Assembly: GCA_949287785.1 (NCBI GenBank)
Contig: CASEHR010000098.1
Span: 1 to 10,585, forward strand
Length of the DNA: 10,585 bases
From: an uncultured Bacillota bacterium
GTDB lineage: Bacteria > Bacillota_I > Bacilli_A > Erysipelotrichales > Erysipelotrichaceae
Direction of reading: 5' to 3'
Notes under the pieces: model-generated
Databases searched by the model: none
What the model was told of the DNA's origin: nothing
The model's input: the letters and a program-made list of their open reading frames with translations, nothing else
Made by a program: the position numbers and the translations under genes
Part shown: piece after piece, positions 1 to 6,677 of the stretch
Numbering within the stretch: the stretch's first letter is position 1
Layout: the number at the start of each line of letters is the position of its first letter

Positions 1-2
1 GG

Positions 3-626
3 GAGAAGGTCATCAGTAAAAAAGATCGCAATATCGCTACTTTCAAAGACTATGTGACAAGGATCGTCAAAGCCCTTAAACGTACAGAACAGGCACTGCA
101 TGTTGCCTGCCCTTGTTTAGAGTGCTTTATTGAAGAAGAAGTTACTTTTATAAGCAGTCAGGAACTGGAAGACTTATACCCTGAGTTCGATCCCAAAAAA
201 CGGGAAGAAGTCTTTACCAAAGAACACAAGACCGTCTGTATCACAGAGATCGGCGATGTCTTAAAGAATGGCAAGCCGCATGATCTGAGAGCACCGGATT
301 ACGATGACTGGCATCTCAATGGGGACATCCTTATCTATGATCCGATCGTCGACAAAGCGATCGAGATCTCTTCGATGGGGATCAGGGTCGACCGGGATAC
401 GCTCATCGAACAGCTTAAAAAAGCCCGGGCGACGGAGCGGATGAGTCTACCATATCACCAGGATCTGATAAACGGCCGTTTGCCGCAGACGATCGGCGGT
501 GGTATCGGACAATCACGCATCTGTCTGATCCTTCTCAACAAAGCTCATATCGGTGAGGTCCAGGCTTCGGTATGGCCAAAGGGCATGTATGATGAATGCA
601 AGGAAGCGGGGATCCACTTATTATAA
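3..626 (+). CDS. asnA: Aspartate--ammonia ligase (AsnA), 3' part
   Basis: Cytoplasmic ammonia-dependent asparagine synthetase, which makes asparagine from aspartate, ammonia and ATP. The reading frame is open from the window edge, so the first residues are missing. About 207 residues remain of a family usually near 330, covering the C-terminal two thirds of the class II aminoacyl-tRNA-synthetase-like catalytic fold. Family blocks visible in order are TFISSQELEDLYPEF, RAPDYDDWHLNGDI, EISSMGIRVD, and the nucleotide-binding motif 3 type block GGGIGQSRICLILL followed by KAHIGEVQASVWP. These match AsnA closely from memory of the family. A GTG at 54 could be taken as a start, but homology continues upstream of it, so it is internal. 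The TAA stop at 624-626 is two bases into the stem of the downstream terminator. No damage is seen. Confidence 0.95.
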   Translation, partial: EKVISKKDRNIATFKDYVTRIVKALKRTEQALHVACPCLECFIEEEVTFISSQELEDLYPEFDPKKREEVFTKEHKTVCITEIGDVLKNGKPHDLRAPDYDDWHLNGDILIYDPIVDKAIEISSMGIRVDRDTLIEQLKKARATERMSLPYHQDLINGRLPQTIGGGIGQSRICLILLNKAHIGEVQASVWPKGMYDECKEAGIHLL

Positions 627-644
627 GACCTACGGGTCTTTTTT
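625..644 (+). terminator. Intrinsic terminator of asnA with UACG tetraloop
   Basis: The stem AAGACC (625-630) pairs with GGTCTT (635-640) around the loop TACG (631-634), followed by four more T residues (641-644). The loop closed by C-G is a cUACGg tetraloop, of the very stable UNCG class. The stem overlaps the asnA stop codon, and its U tract ends two bases before the -35 box of the next gene. Confidence 0.8.
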
Positions 645-645
645 A

Positions 646-674
646 TTGACATCAAAAATGGATGAAACTATGAT
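646..674 (+). promoter_or_regulatory. Sigma-A type promoter for the LtaS-like gene
   Basis: TTGACA at 646-651 (perfect -35), a 17-base spacer, and TATGAT at 669-674 (one mismatch to TATAAT). The expected transcription start is about 681, directly before the ATG at 682, so the message would be leaderless. The box sits just after the asnA terminator, which supports an independent transcription unit. Confidence 0.8.
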
Positions 675-681
675 ATCTTAC

Positions 682-2499
682 ATGCGTAAAATACACGATC
701 TGAAAGGTAAAGCACCCTATTGGGTCACGGTAGCGGCTGTTATTCTGACGCCGTTAAGTGTTTTTTTATTGGGACAGTATGTCTATTGCGGAGAATTCGG
801 TCTGTATGGTTTTGGGGTCACCATCATCAACTACGTCATCATATCATTTATACTGTGGTCACTTATCTTTATCACCAATAAATACACCTTCAGTATCGTC
901 TTCACCCATCTTGCCGTTTATATATGGTCATTGGTCTGTTTCTTCGTCCACTATTACCGGGGCAATCCGGTTTTACCATGGGATCTCACCGCTTTGAAAA
1001 CAGCAGGTGATGTCATGTTTGCGTACCGGTATTATCCGACATCGGTGATGATCATCGCCCTTATCTACATCATCATCATCGCTTTTGTCGTCTTTTATAC
1101 CTTTCCGAAAAGAAGCTTATCGATCAAAAAGGATATCGGTAATCGAGCTGTTGCCATGGTGATCGCCTTTTTGTGTCTTCTTATTATTTCCGACCCGAAA
1201 AGGATCGAGAGCTATGGGGCGAAGACCGATGTCTGGGATCAGGATAAAGCATATAAAGAAGGCGGTACTTTAGCGGTCTTTCTGGCCAACATCCGGTTTC
1301 TTGAGGTGGAGGTGCCGGAAGGTTATGACAGTGAAGCAGCACACAGTGCGCTCGATGAAGTCGACACGACAGACAAAGAAACGGACATCAAGCCTAATAT
1401 CATCGCCATCATGAATGAATCGTGGTCGGATCTTGAAAAATACGACGGGCTTTCATTCAGTGAATCGGTCATAAGCGGAATCAAAGATATTGACGGCATC
1501 TATTTCAATTACGCTTATGCTTCGGTATTCGGGGCTGGGACAAGTGCCAGTGAATATGAATTTCTGACCGGTAACTCAATGGCTTTTCTGCCATCGGGTT
1601 CGATCCCCTACCAGCAATACGTCCTTGATGAAACATCATCGCTGGCTTCGATCCTGAAGGCCCAGGGCTACGATACCAAAGCCTTTCATCCGGGAGACAG
1701 GGGATCATGGAACCGGGACAGTGCATATCCGCTCATGGGTTTTGATGAGTTCAGCACAAGAGAGGACATGACTGTCGAGATAGAGGAAGCACATGGTGGT
1801 TATGTTTCCGATGCTTCTGACTTTGATCAGATCATCCAAGATTTTAAAGAGCACGACAGTTCAAATCCTTTGTTTTATTTCAATGTGACGATCCAATCAC
1901 ATGGCGGATATGAGGACAGTTCTTATCAGAATACGGTAAGTATCGATGGTCATGAAGGTGAATTCAAGATGGCAGAACAGTATCTGTCATTGGTCAAAGA
2001 GACTGATGATGCCTTTGTTGATCTTATCGATTACTTTGAAAATGTCGATGAACCGGTCGTGATCATCATGTTCGGTGATCATAAGCCGGCTTTAGAAGAG
2101 GAGTTCTATGATCTCTTGTATGATAATGGAAAAGAGGAATCGATGGCTGAATACATGGCTCGTTTTGAAGTCCCTTATGTCATATGGGCCAATTATGATA
2201 TCGGTGATACCGATATCGGCAAGACCAGTCTTAATCTGCTCGGTCAGGCTCTGATCGATATATTGGGTCTTGATACGACGCTATACGGTCATTATCTTGA
2301 TGCATTCAAGGATGAACTGCCGGTCATGTGCTTCCCCGGTTATTTTGACCATGCGGGTCAGGCTTACAGCCATCTTGAAACGAATGAATACACAGACATG
2401 ATCAAAGAGTATCAGATCATCCAATATGATCAGATCTTCGATACCAGGGACCGGAAGTACTATTATGACCTCACCGGTCATTTAGATGATCAGGCATGA
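682..2499 (+). CDS. LtaS-like polyglycerolphosphate / phosphoglycerol transferase (sulfatase fold)
   Basis: Membrane enzyme of the lipoteichoic acid synthase family, which transfers glycerol phosphate from phosphatidylglycerol to a glycolipid or polysaccharide outside the membrane. With ATG 682 the protein has 605 residues. Five membrane segments lie at about 15-34, 46-65, 70-90, 119-143 and 152-172, then an extracellular sulfatase domain at about 238-530. Metal and catalytic residues typical of LtaS are present: E246 in IMNESW, T287 in GAGTSASE (the catalytic Thr position), and D466-H467 in FGDHKP. In-frame ATGs at 658 and 670 also exist, but both lie inside the promoter (646-674) and none has a convincing Shine-Dalgarno; 682 is the last ATG before the first membrane segment and falls at the predicted transcript start. 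The acceptor is uncertain: it could be true LtaS or a GacH-like enzyme decorating another polymer. Confidence 0.85.
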   Translation: MRKIHDLKGKAPYWVTVAAVILTPLSVFLLGQYVYCGEFGLYGFGVTIINYVIISFILWSLIFITNKYTFSIVFTHLAVYIWSLVCFFVHYYRGNPVLPWDLTALKTAGDVMFAYRYYPTSVMIIALIYIIIIAFVVFYTFPKRSLSIKKDIGNRAVAMVIAFLCLLIISDPKRIESYGAKTDVWDQDKAYKEGGTLAVFLANIRFLEVEVPEGYDSEAAHSALDEVDTTDKETDIKPNIIAIMNESWSDLEKYDGLSFSESVISGIKDIDGIYFNYAYASVFGAGTSASEYEFLTGNSMAFLPSGSIPYQQYVLDETSSLASILKAQGYDTKAFHPGDRGSWNRDSAYPLMGFDEFSTREDMTVEIEEAHGGYVSDASDFDQIIQDFKEHDSSNPLFYFNVTIQSHGGYEDSSYQNTVSIDGHEGEFKMAEQYLSLVKETDDAFVDLIDYFENVDEPVVIIMFGDHKPALEEEFYDLLYDNGKEESMAEYMARFEVPYVIWANYDIGDTDIGKTSLNLLGQALIDILGLDTTLYGHYLDAFKDELPVMCFPGYFDHAGQAYSHLETNEYTDMIKEYQIIQYDQIFDTRDRKYYYDLTGHLDDQA

Positions 2500-2500
2500 C

Positions 2501-2525
2501 AAAAGGCATCTTTCGATGCCTTTTT
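2501..2525. terminator. Bidirectional terminator between convergent genes
   Basis: AAAAGGCATC (2501-2510) and GATGCCTTTT (2515-2524) form a perfect 10-bp stem with a four-base loop, TTTC on the plus strand and GAAA (a GNRA loop) on the minus strand. The A and T runs at the base supply U tracts for both directions. It starts one base after the LtaS-like stop codon and ends five bases before the darA stop on the other strand. Confidence 0.85.
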
Positions 2526-2530
2526 AAGAA

Positions 2531-2854
2531 TTATAGCTTGTGGAACTGGTCGACATTGAGGACGAAGATCGTTGCCCCGCCGACTTGAACTTCGACCGGG
2601 AATGATGCATAACGGCCAAGGTCATAAGCGGCAGTTGATGGAACTACCTCCGTTCTTCTTTTTGATTCGGAACCGATAAGTTCAATGGCGTGTTCGACTT
2701 TATCATCATCACAGCCGACGATCATCGTGGTATTGCCGGCTCTTAAGAAACCGCCAGTCGTCGCCAGACGCGTTACCTGATAATTCTCTTTGGTCAGCGC
2801 GTTGCTTACAGCGCTGCTGTCATCGTTAGAGACGATCGCTAAGATAAGCTTCAT
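2531..2854 (-). CDS. darA: DarA/PstA, PII-like cyclic-di-AMP receptor (YaaQ family)
   Basis: Small cytoplasmic signal-transduction protein of the cyclic-di-AMP receptor family (DUF970, YaaQ in Bacillus subtilis), expected to be a PII-like trimer that binds c-di-AMP between subunits. It has 107 residues against about 109 for the family. The N-terminal MKLILAIV strand, the block TTGGFLRAGNTTM (residues 32-44, part of the nucleotide pocket in known structures) and the C-terminal PVEVQVGGATIFVL strand are all present. Start ATG has a textbook Shine-Dalgarno, AAAGGAGG (2863-2870 on this strand), 8 bases upstream. It follows the metallophosphatase gene after 23 bases and is probably co-transcribed with it. 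In Bacillus the gene sits with tmk and holB, so this location is different. The downstream target of DarA is not known in the family. Confidence 0.93.
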   Translation of the reverse strand: MKLILAIVSNDDSSAVSNALTKENYQVTRLATTGGFLRAGNTTMIVGCDDDKVEHAIELIGSESKRRTEVVPSTAAYDLGRYASFPVEVQVGGATIFVLNVDQFHKL

Positions 2855-2862
2855 ATGTGCTT

Positions 2863-2870
2863 CCTCCTTT
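2863..2870 (-). promoter_or_regulatory. Shine-Dalgarno of darA
   Basis: AAAGGAGG reads on the minus strand 8 bases before the darA ATG. It is near-perfect and lies in the 23-base gap after the metallophosphatase stop. It contrasts with the first gene of the same operon, which has no such site. Confidence 0.85.
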
Positions 2871-2877
2871 GGTTACT

Positions 2878-4152
2878 TTATTTTAGCACAATGCTCAGGT
2901 GTGTGGCGTCACAATCAAAGGTTTTTACATCCTGAAAGAAACTGTTTGCATAAGTATCCTGATACTTTTCAATCTGTGAATAGAGAGGATGATCATACAG
3001 AAGATCAGCCAATCTGTATCCTTCGCCACTGAATAAAGCGATATTGAATTCACCTTTCAGATCAAACAGAGCATCAGATACTTCTTTATCAATATCATCA
3101 CCTTCATATCTGCCAATAAGCCGGTTGGTCGAGTATATTTTAAAGTAAGCGCGGGCATTGAGATCAAAATCATCAAAGAAAGGATCGTCATTATATCCTT
3201 CAAGATCAAGATCGTAAGCTGTAAGATCGGCTTTATGATCTTTATAGTTCATAAGTGTATATTGATGGTCATATATGGAAAGCGATGAGAGACCGAAATC
3301 GGTATGGCTGATGGTTTTGATATCTTTGGTCATATAGTTCTGAGCGTGGATATGGCCGGAGATACTGAGCTTGATATCGTGATCGTCAAGGAAGGATAAG
3401 AACTCGTCATCATTGGTCAATACGTAGTCCTGGGCACCACCGATATCATATACCGGGTGATGCATAAAGACGATCACGTCGGTATCGGGCTCCTTGTCTT
3501 TCAATTCTTCCTCCATCCAGGCCATCGTGCTCTCTTTGATCTCACCGACGCTTGAGGGGGCAAAGGAAGTGTTCTTTTCGTAGGTATTGCTGTCGAGCAT
3601 GAAAAGCCACAGATCTTCCCCGGCTTCAAAAAGATAGGATAAAGAGGATTCATCATAGCTTCTTGCTTCACTGTATCCGCAATCGGCATAGATCTCTTTG
3701 AAGGTATCGACATCGATCCAGTCACTGTAGTAGATATTGTCATCGCGGTAGTCATAAGCCATGATATTGCGCAGATCATGATTGCCCGGGATGACCAGAG
3801 GCTGGATGCCGTTATCCTTTAATTCTTTTAGTTTAGCAGCCAGCGTCTTGTGGCTGAGCTTTTCGCCATTATAGGTGAGATCACCATTGATGATGACGAT
3901 GTCGGGCCTTATCTTTATCATCTCTTCGATAAAGGCATCGGTAAGCTCCTCGATATAGATGCTCAGCTTGCCATCGGAACCTTTATCAAGCGATTCTTCG
4001 AAAGTTTTGCCGTCTTTTAAAGAAGGATCGATGTAGTGGATATCGGTCGTCATGGCGATCGTTATTGCCGATCCTTTTTCTTTTGGCGAGTATGTAAAAC
4101 TTGTACAGCCACTGAGAACTGTTACCAACAAGATGATCAGAACTTTTTTCAT
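2878..4152 (-). CDS. Lipoprotein calcineurin-like metallophosphatase
   Basis: Extracytoplasmic phosphoesterase anchored as a lipoprotein; the substrate is unknown. The 424-residue product starts with a lipoprotein signal, MKKVLIILLVTVLSGC, with lipobox LSGC and lipidated Cys16. The calcineurin-like metal-binding blocks follow in order: D37-x-H39 in TTDIHY, G90-D91 in INGDLTYNGE, G123-N-H-D126, H231-H232 in MHHPV, and G266-H-x-H269 in SGHIHAQN. All ligands expected for a two-metal centre are present, so it should be active. The signal peptide fixes the start at ATG 4152. No Shine-Dalgarno precedes it; a -10 box ends 6 bases before the ATG. It is the first gene of a probable operon with darA. 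Possible roles include hydrolysis of extracellular nucleotides or of glycerophosphodiesters; nothing in the sequence decides between them. Confidence 0.88.
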   Translation of the reverse strand: MKKVLIILLVTVLSGCTSFTYSPKEKGSAITIAMTTDIHYIDPSLKDGKTFEESLDKGSDGKLSIYIEELTDAFIEEMIKIRPDIVIINGDLTYNGEKLSHKTLAAKLKELKDNGIQPLVIPGNHDLRNIMAYDYRDDNIYYSDWIDVDTFKEIYADCGYSEARSYDESSLSYLFEAGEDLWLFMLDSNTYEKNTSFAPSSVGEIKESTMAWMEEELKDKEPDTDVIVFMHHPVYDIGGAQDYVLTNDDEFLSFLDDHDIKLSISGHIHAQNYMTKDIKTISHTDFGLSSLSIYDHQYTLMNYKDHKADLTAYDLDLEGYNDDPFFDDFDLNARAYFKIYSTNRLIGRYEGDDIDKEVSDALFDLKGEFNIALFSGEGYRLADLLYDHPLYSQIEKYQDTYANSFFQDVKTFDCDATHLSIVLK

Positions 4153-4158
4153 GGATCA

Positions 4159-4167
4159 ATTTTAGCA
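4159..4167 (-). promoter_or_regulatory. Extended -10 promoter for the metallophosphatase-darA operon
   Basis: On the minus strand the sequence reads TGCTAAAAT, an extended -10 element (TGn plus a TATAAT variant with one mismatch). A good -35 is not visible at 17 bases, as is common with extended -10 promoters. The usual start point, 7 bases after the box, is exactly the A of the ATG at 4152, giving a fully leaderless message. Confidence 0.65.
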
Positions 4168-4194
4168 TAAACAGTGATATGTTACGGTAAGCTT

Positions 4195-4224
4195 TTGACC
4201 ATTTAAAATCATCTGTTCTATAAT
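4195..4224 (+). promoter_or_regulatory. Sigma-A type promoter for yitT-family gene
   Basis: TTGACC at 4195-4200, an 18-base spacer, and a perfect TATAAT at 4219-4224. The expected transcript start is about 4231, at or just after the ATG at 4228 and on the adjacent GTG at 4231. It is divergent from the metallophosphatase promoter, with roughly 30 bases between the -35 here and that extended -10. Confidence 0.78.
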
Positions 4225-4227
4225 TAG

Positions 4228-5076
4228 ATGGTGAAAAGATTAGTCTTTGAAGTACTGGGTCTGTTTGCCGGCAATCTGCTTCTGGCTTTTGCGGTCGGCT
4301 TGTTTATTTTGCCTAATAATGTCTTATCCGGTGGTGTAGCCGGTATATCGCTGATCTTGCAGCCTTTTATACCTTTGGAGAGTTCTTTATTGGTCCTGAT
4401 CATCAATGTGCTCTTATTGGGTTTTGGCTGGCTATGCCTTGGCACGAGATTTATGATCAATTCCTGTGTCAGCTCGATCTTATATCCGGTCTTATTGATG
4501 ATCATCGAACACTTCTTTACACCACCGTCTGTCGATCCGCTTCTGGCGGCTGTCTTTGGCGGCATCCTTTCGGGTTTTGGGGTCGGTCTTGTGGTAAGAC
4601 AGGGTGCCAGTACCGGCGGCATGGATATACCTCCTCTTATCATCAATAAGTACTTCCATTTTGATGTTTCGAAGGCTGTCATGGTCACTGATGCGATAAC
4701 AGTGCTCGGTGGTCTTTACGTCTACGGTTTTGAAGAGGTCCTGATCGGGCTTGTATCGGTCTTCATGACCGGGATCGGTCTGAAACAGGCTCTTACCTAT
4801 GGTGAGACCAGTGCTAAATATCTGCAGATCATCTCAAACGATTATGAGGCGATCAGTCAGGATATCCAGGATGTTCTGTCGCGGGGAACGACGCTGATCG
4901 ATGCGGAAGGCGGTTATACAAAGGAGAGAAAGAAACTTCTTCTGGCGGTAGTAAGCGACAAGGAATATCAGCACGTCTTAGATATCATCAACAAGCATGA
5001 TCCCACAGCCTTTGTGATCGTCACGCAAGCCAGTGATGTCCACGGGGAGGGATTCTCGGATATTGTTAGAATTTAG
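4228..5076 (+). CDS. YitT family membrane protein (DUF161 plus DUF2179; YvjA-like)
   Basis: Integral membrane protein of unknown function. It has 282 residues from ATG 4228, the usual family length. The N-terminal part holds about five hydrophobic segments (roughly 8-28, 52-73, 80-97, 104-124 and 150-188) with the family glycines around LSGGVAGIS and the block QGASTGGMDIP. The C-terminal soluble DUF2179 domain, about 222-276, carries DAEGGYTKERKKLL and VTQASDVHGEGF, characteristic of this family. A GTG follows the ATG immediately (4231); given the promoter position either could be the true start, with 281 residues from the GTG. Later starts would remove the first membrane segment. No Shine-Dalgarno is possible if transcription begins near 4231. 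A YitT-family gene near ftsEX is also found in Bacillus. The gene is 24 bases before ftsE. Confidence 0.88.
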   Translation: MVKRLVFEVLGLFAGNLLLAFAVGLFILPNNVLSGGVAGISLILQPFIPLESSLLVLIINVLLLGFGWLCLGTRFMINSCVSSILYPVLLMIIEHFFTPPSVDPLLAAVFGGILSGFGVGLVVRQGASTGGMDIPPLIINKYFHFDVSKAVMVTDAITVLGGLYVYGFEEVLIGLVSVFMTGIGLKQALTYGETSAKYLQIISNDYEAISQDIQDVLSRGTTLIDAEGGYTKERKKLLLAVVSDKEYQHVLDIINKHDPTAFVIVTQASDVHGEGFSDIVRI

Positions 5077-5091
5077 GTTGGAGGTTATAAT
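5063..5091 (+). promoter_or_regulatory. Promoter in front of ftsE
   Basis: TTGTTA at 5063-5068 (4 of 6 matches to TTGACA), a 17-base spacer, and a perfect TATAAT at 5086-5091. The expected transcript start is about 5098, leaving a leader of 0 to 4 bases before the ATG at 5101. A GGAGG at 5080-5084 overlaps the spacer but is 16 bases from the ATG, too far for a normal Shine-Dalgarno. Read-through from yitT is also possible. Confidence 0.6.
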
Positions 5092-5100
5092 ATATAAGTT

Positions 5101-5781
5101 ATGATTAGTATCAGAGATGTTTCCAAGACTTATAAGAACGGTACCCACGCTCTTTACAACATCAACCTTGAGATCCAGGATCGCGAGTTTGTCTATATCG
5201 TCGGTTCGACCGGCAGCGGCAAGAGCACGCTGATCAAGATATTGAACGGGGAAGAGATCCCGACAAGTGGTGAAGTGATGGTCAACGGTACCAATGTCGG
5301 CAAATTGCGCTTTGGTAAAGTACCTCTGTACCGGCGCGGGATCGGCGTCGTCTTCCAGGATTACCGTCTTTTGCCAAGAAGGACGGTCTTTGAAAACGTT
5401 GCTTATGCCTTAGAGGTGGTCGATGCCAAAAAGAAGGATATCCGCGTCAGAGTCAGAGAAGTTCTGAAACTGGTCGGTCTTGAAGACAAGGCGACGAGTT
5501 TTCCGGATGAGTTATCCGGCGGTCAGCAGCAGAGAGTTGCGATCGCCCGTGCTATCGCCAATAAACCGAAGATCCTGATCGCCGATGAGCCTACCGGCAA
5601 TCTGGACCCTAAAAAAAGCGATGAGATCATCCAACTTTTAGAAAAGATAAATAAAGAAGAGGAAACGACGATCCTCATCGTTACCCACGATACCCAGATC
5701 GTCCGTCATCACCCCAAAAGGATGGTCATGATCGAAAGCGGCCATATCGTCGCTGATCTCAATAAAGGAGCTAAGATCTAA
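5101..5781 (+). CDS. ftsE: Cell division ATP-binding protein FtsE
   Basis: Cytoplasmic ATPase of the FtsEX complex, a type VII ABC system that does not transport but transmits ATP hydrolysis through FtsX to cell-wall hydrolases. It has 226 residues, typical for FtsE. Walker A is GSTGSGKST (35-43), the Q-loop glutamine is Q86 in VVFQDYRLLP, the ABC signature is LSGGQQQR (138-145), Walker B is ILIADEP (158-164) with catalytic E163, the D-loop is GNLD (166-169) and the switch histidine is H196 in VTHD. All catalytic residues are intact. The N-terminus MISIRDVSKTY aligns with canonical FtsE, so the ATG at 5101 is secure despite the lack of a well-placed Shine-Dalgarno. The stop overlaps the ftsX start by one base (TAATG), indicating coupled translation. 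Confidence 0.97.
   Translation: MISIRDVSKTYKNGTHALYNINLEIQDREFVYIVGSTGSGKSTLIKILNGEEIPTSGEVMVNGTNVGKLRFGKVPLYRRGIGVVFQDYRLLPRRTVFENVAYALEVVDAKKKDIRVRVREVLKLVGLEDKATSFPDELSGGQQQRVAIARAIANKPKILIADEPTGNLDPKKSDEIIQLLEKINKEEETTILIVTHDTQIVRHHPKRMVMIESGHIVADLNKGAKI
5764..5770 (+). promoter_or_regulatory. Shine-Dalgarno of ftsX
   Basis: AAAGGAG lies inside the 3' end of ftsE, 10 bases before the ftsX ATG at 5781. This is an ordinary site for an operon-internal gene. Confidence 0.75.
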
Positions 5782-6677
5782 TGTTCAGAAGATTTTTTCG
5801 TCACATCAAAGAGGGTTTCTTTGGTGTATTCAGGCATTTAGGAATGGCTTTGTCCAGCGCCAGTGCCGTCATGATCACTTTGATCCTGATCGGCTTGTTC
5901 CTCATCGTCACCATCAACCTTTATGATATGACAAGAACTATCGAAGAGTCGATCTCGATCTCCGCCCTGATCGAAAAGGGTGATGAAGACAGTCATGAAT
6001 CCATTGAAGCTCAGATCATGAAGATCGACGGCGTCAGATCGGTGACATACCGGTCGCCGGAAGAGGAGTTTGACTACTACCTTGAGACGCAGGGCAGTGA
6101 TGAGCTCAGGACTTTTTATGAGGAATATCGTGAAAATAATCCTTTCAGAGGCAATATCTTAGTGGAAGTCGAAAGCGGCAGTCAGATGGCTTATGTCAAA
6201 GAGGAGATCATGAAGATCGCCAATATCGATGAGGTCGCTGACGGCGGCGCCAACACATATACGCTTCTGGAGATGCTTGACAGCGTGAGGCTGTTTGGCG
6301 GCATCCTGGTAGCAGCTTTGTGTCTTTTAGCTATCTACCTTGTCTACAATACGATCAAGATCACCATCGCTTCCAGGTCCGATGAGATCTGGATCATGCG
6401 CAATGTCGGTGCCAAAAACGGCTATGTGCGGGCACCGTTTCTGGTCGAAGGGATCATTATCGGCTTTTTAGGAGCGATCATTCCGATGATCCTGGCGGTC
6501 GCTGTATACTATTACATCTACGGTCAGATGGACGGCAGCCTGTTTGGTGCATTCTATCTCATCGAACCGATGCCGTTTGCCTTGTATATCGCCGGCATCC
6601 TGGGTCTTACCGGTATTATCGTCGGCTTTATCGGCTCATATGTCAGTGTATGCAAATACTTGAGGTTAAAACGATGA
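5781..6677 (+). CDS. ftsX: Cell division protein FtsX
   Basis: Membrane partner of FtsE; its extracellular loop binds and activates a peptidoglycan hydrolase. The 298-residue length fits the Gram-positive family. Topology is as expected: a cytoplasmic N-terminal basic stretch, a first membrane segment at about 28-48, an extracellular domain at about 50-168, then three segments at about 170-191, 220-246 and 268-290. The conserved cytoplasmic stretch after segment two, NTIKITIASRSDEIWIMRNV followed by GA, is present, and the C-terminus ends LRLKR. The start overlaps the ftsE stop by one base and the stop overlaps the next ATG by four (ATGA, 6674-6677), so ftsE, ftsX and the M23 gene form one tightly coupled unit. 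Confidence 0.96.
   Translation: MFRRFFRHIKEGFFGVFRHLGMALSSASAVMITLILIGLFLIVTINLYDMTRTIEESISISALIEKGDEDSHESIEAQIMKIDGVRSVTYRSPEEEFDYYLETQGSDELRTFYEEYRENNPFRGNILVEVESGSQMAYVKEEIMKIANIDEVADGGANTYTLLEMLDSVRLFGGILVAALCLLAIYLVYNTIKITIASRSDEIWIMRNVGAKNGYVRAPFLVEGIIIGFLGAIIPMILAVAVYYYIYGQMDGSLFGAFYLIEPMPFALYIAGILGLTGIIVGFIGSYVSVCKYLRLKR

Noticed and set aside
553..657. Upstream in-frame extension of the LtaS-like gene starting at 553
   Set aside because: It overlaps the asnA coding region and its terminator in another frame and has no membrane-protein character; the extension is only an open frame.
2197..2217. Perfect 9-bp inverted repeat GATATCGGT / ACCGATATC with a 3-base spacer inside the LtaS-like gene
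   Set aside because: It encodes the repeated peptide DIGDTDIG; because GATATC is itself a palindrome, a repeated codon pair automatically produces the symmetry. No T tract follows.
4170..4183. AACA-N6-TGTT dyad between the divergent promoters as an operator
   Set aside because: Four-base arms are too short to distinguish from chance without comparative data.
4224..4688. 154-codon antisense frame opposite yitT
   Set aside because: It is a shadow of a well-conserved membrane protein gene; its composition is non-protein-like and no start signals were seen.
6650..6673. In-frame ATG at 6650 as start of the M23 peptidase
   Set aside because: It would add eight residues in front of a clean signal peptide; ATG 6674 has the better Shine-Dalgarno and the ATGA coupling with ftsX.
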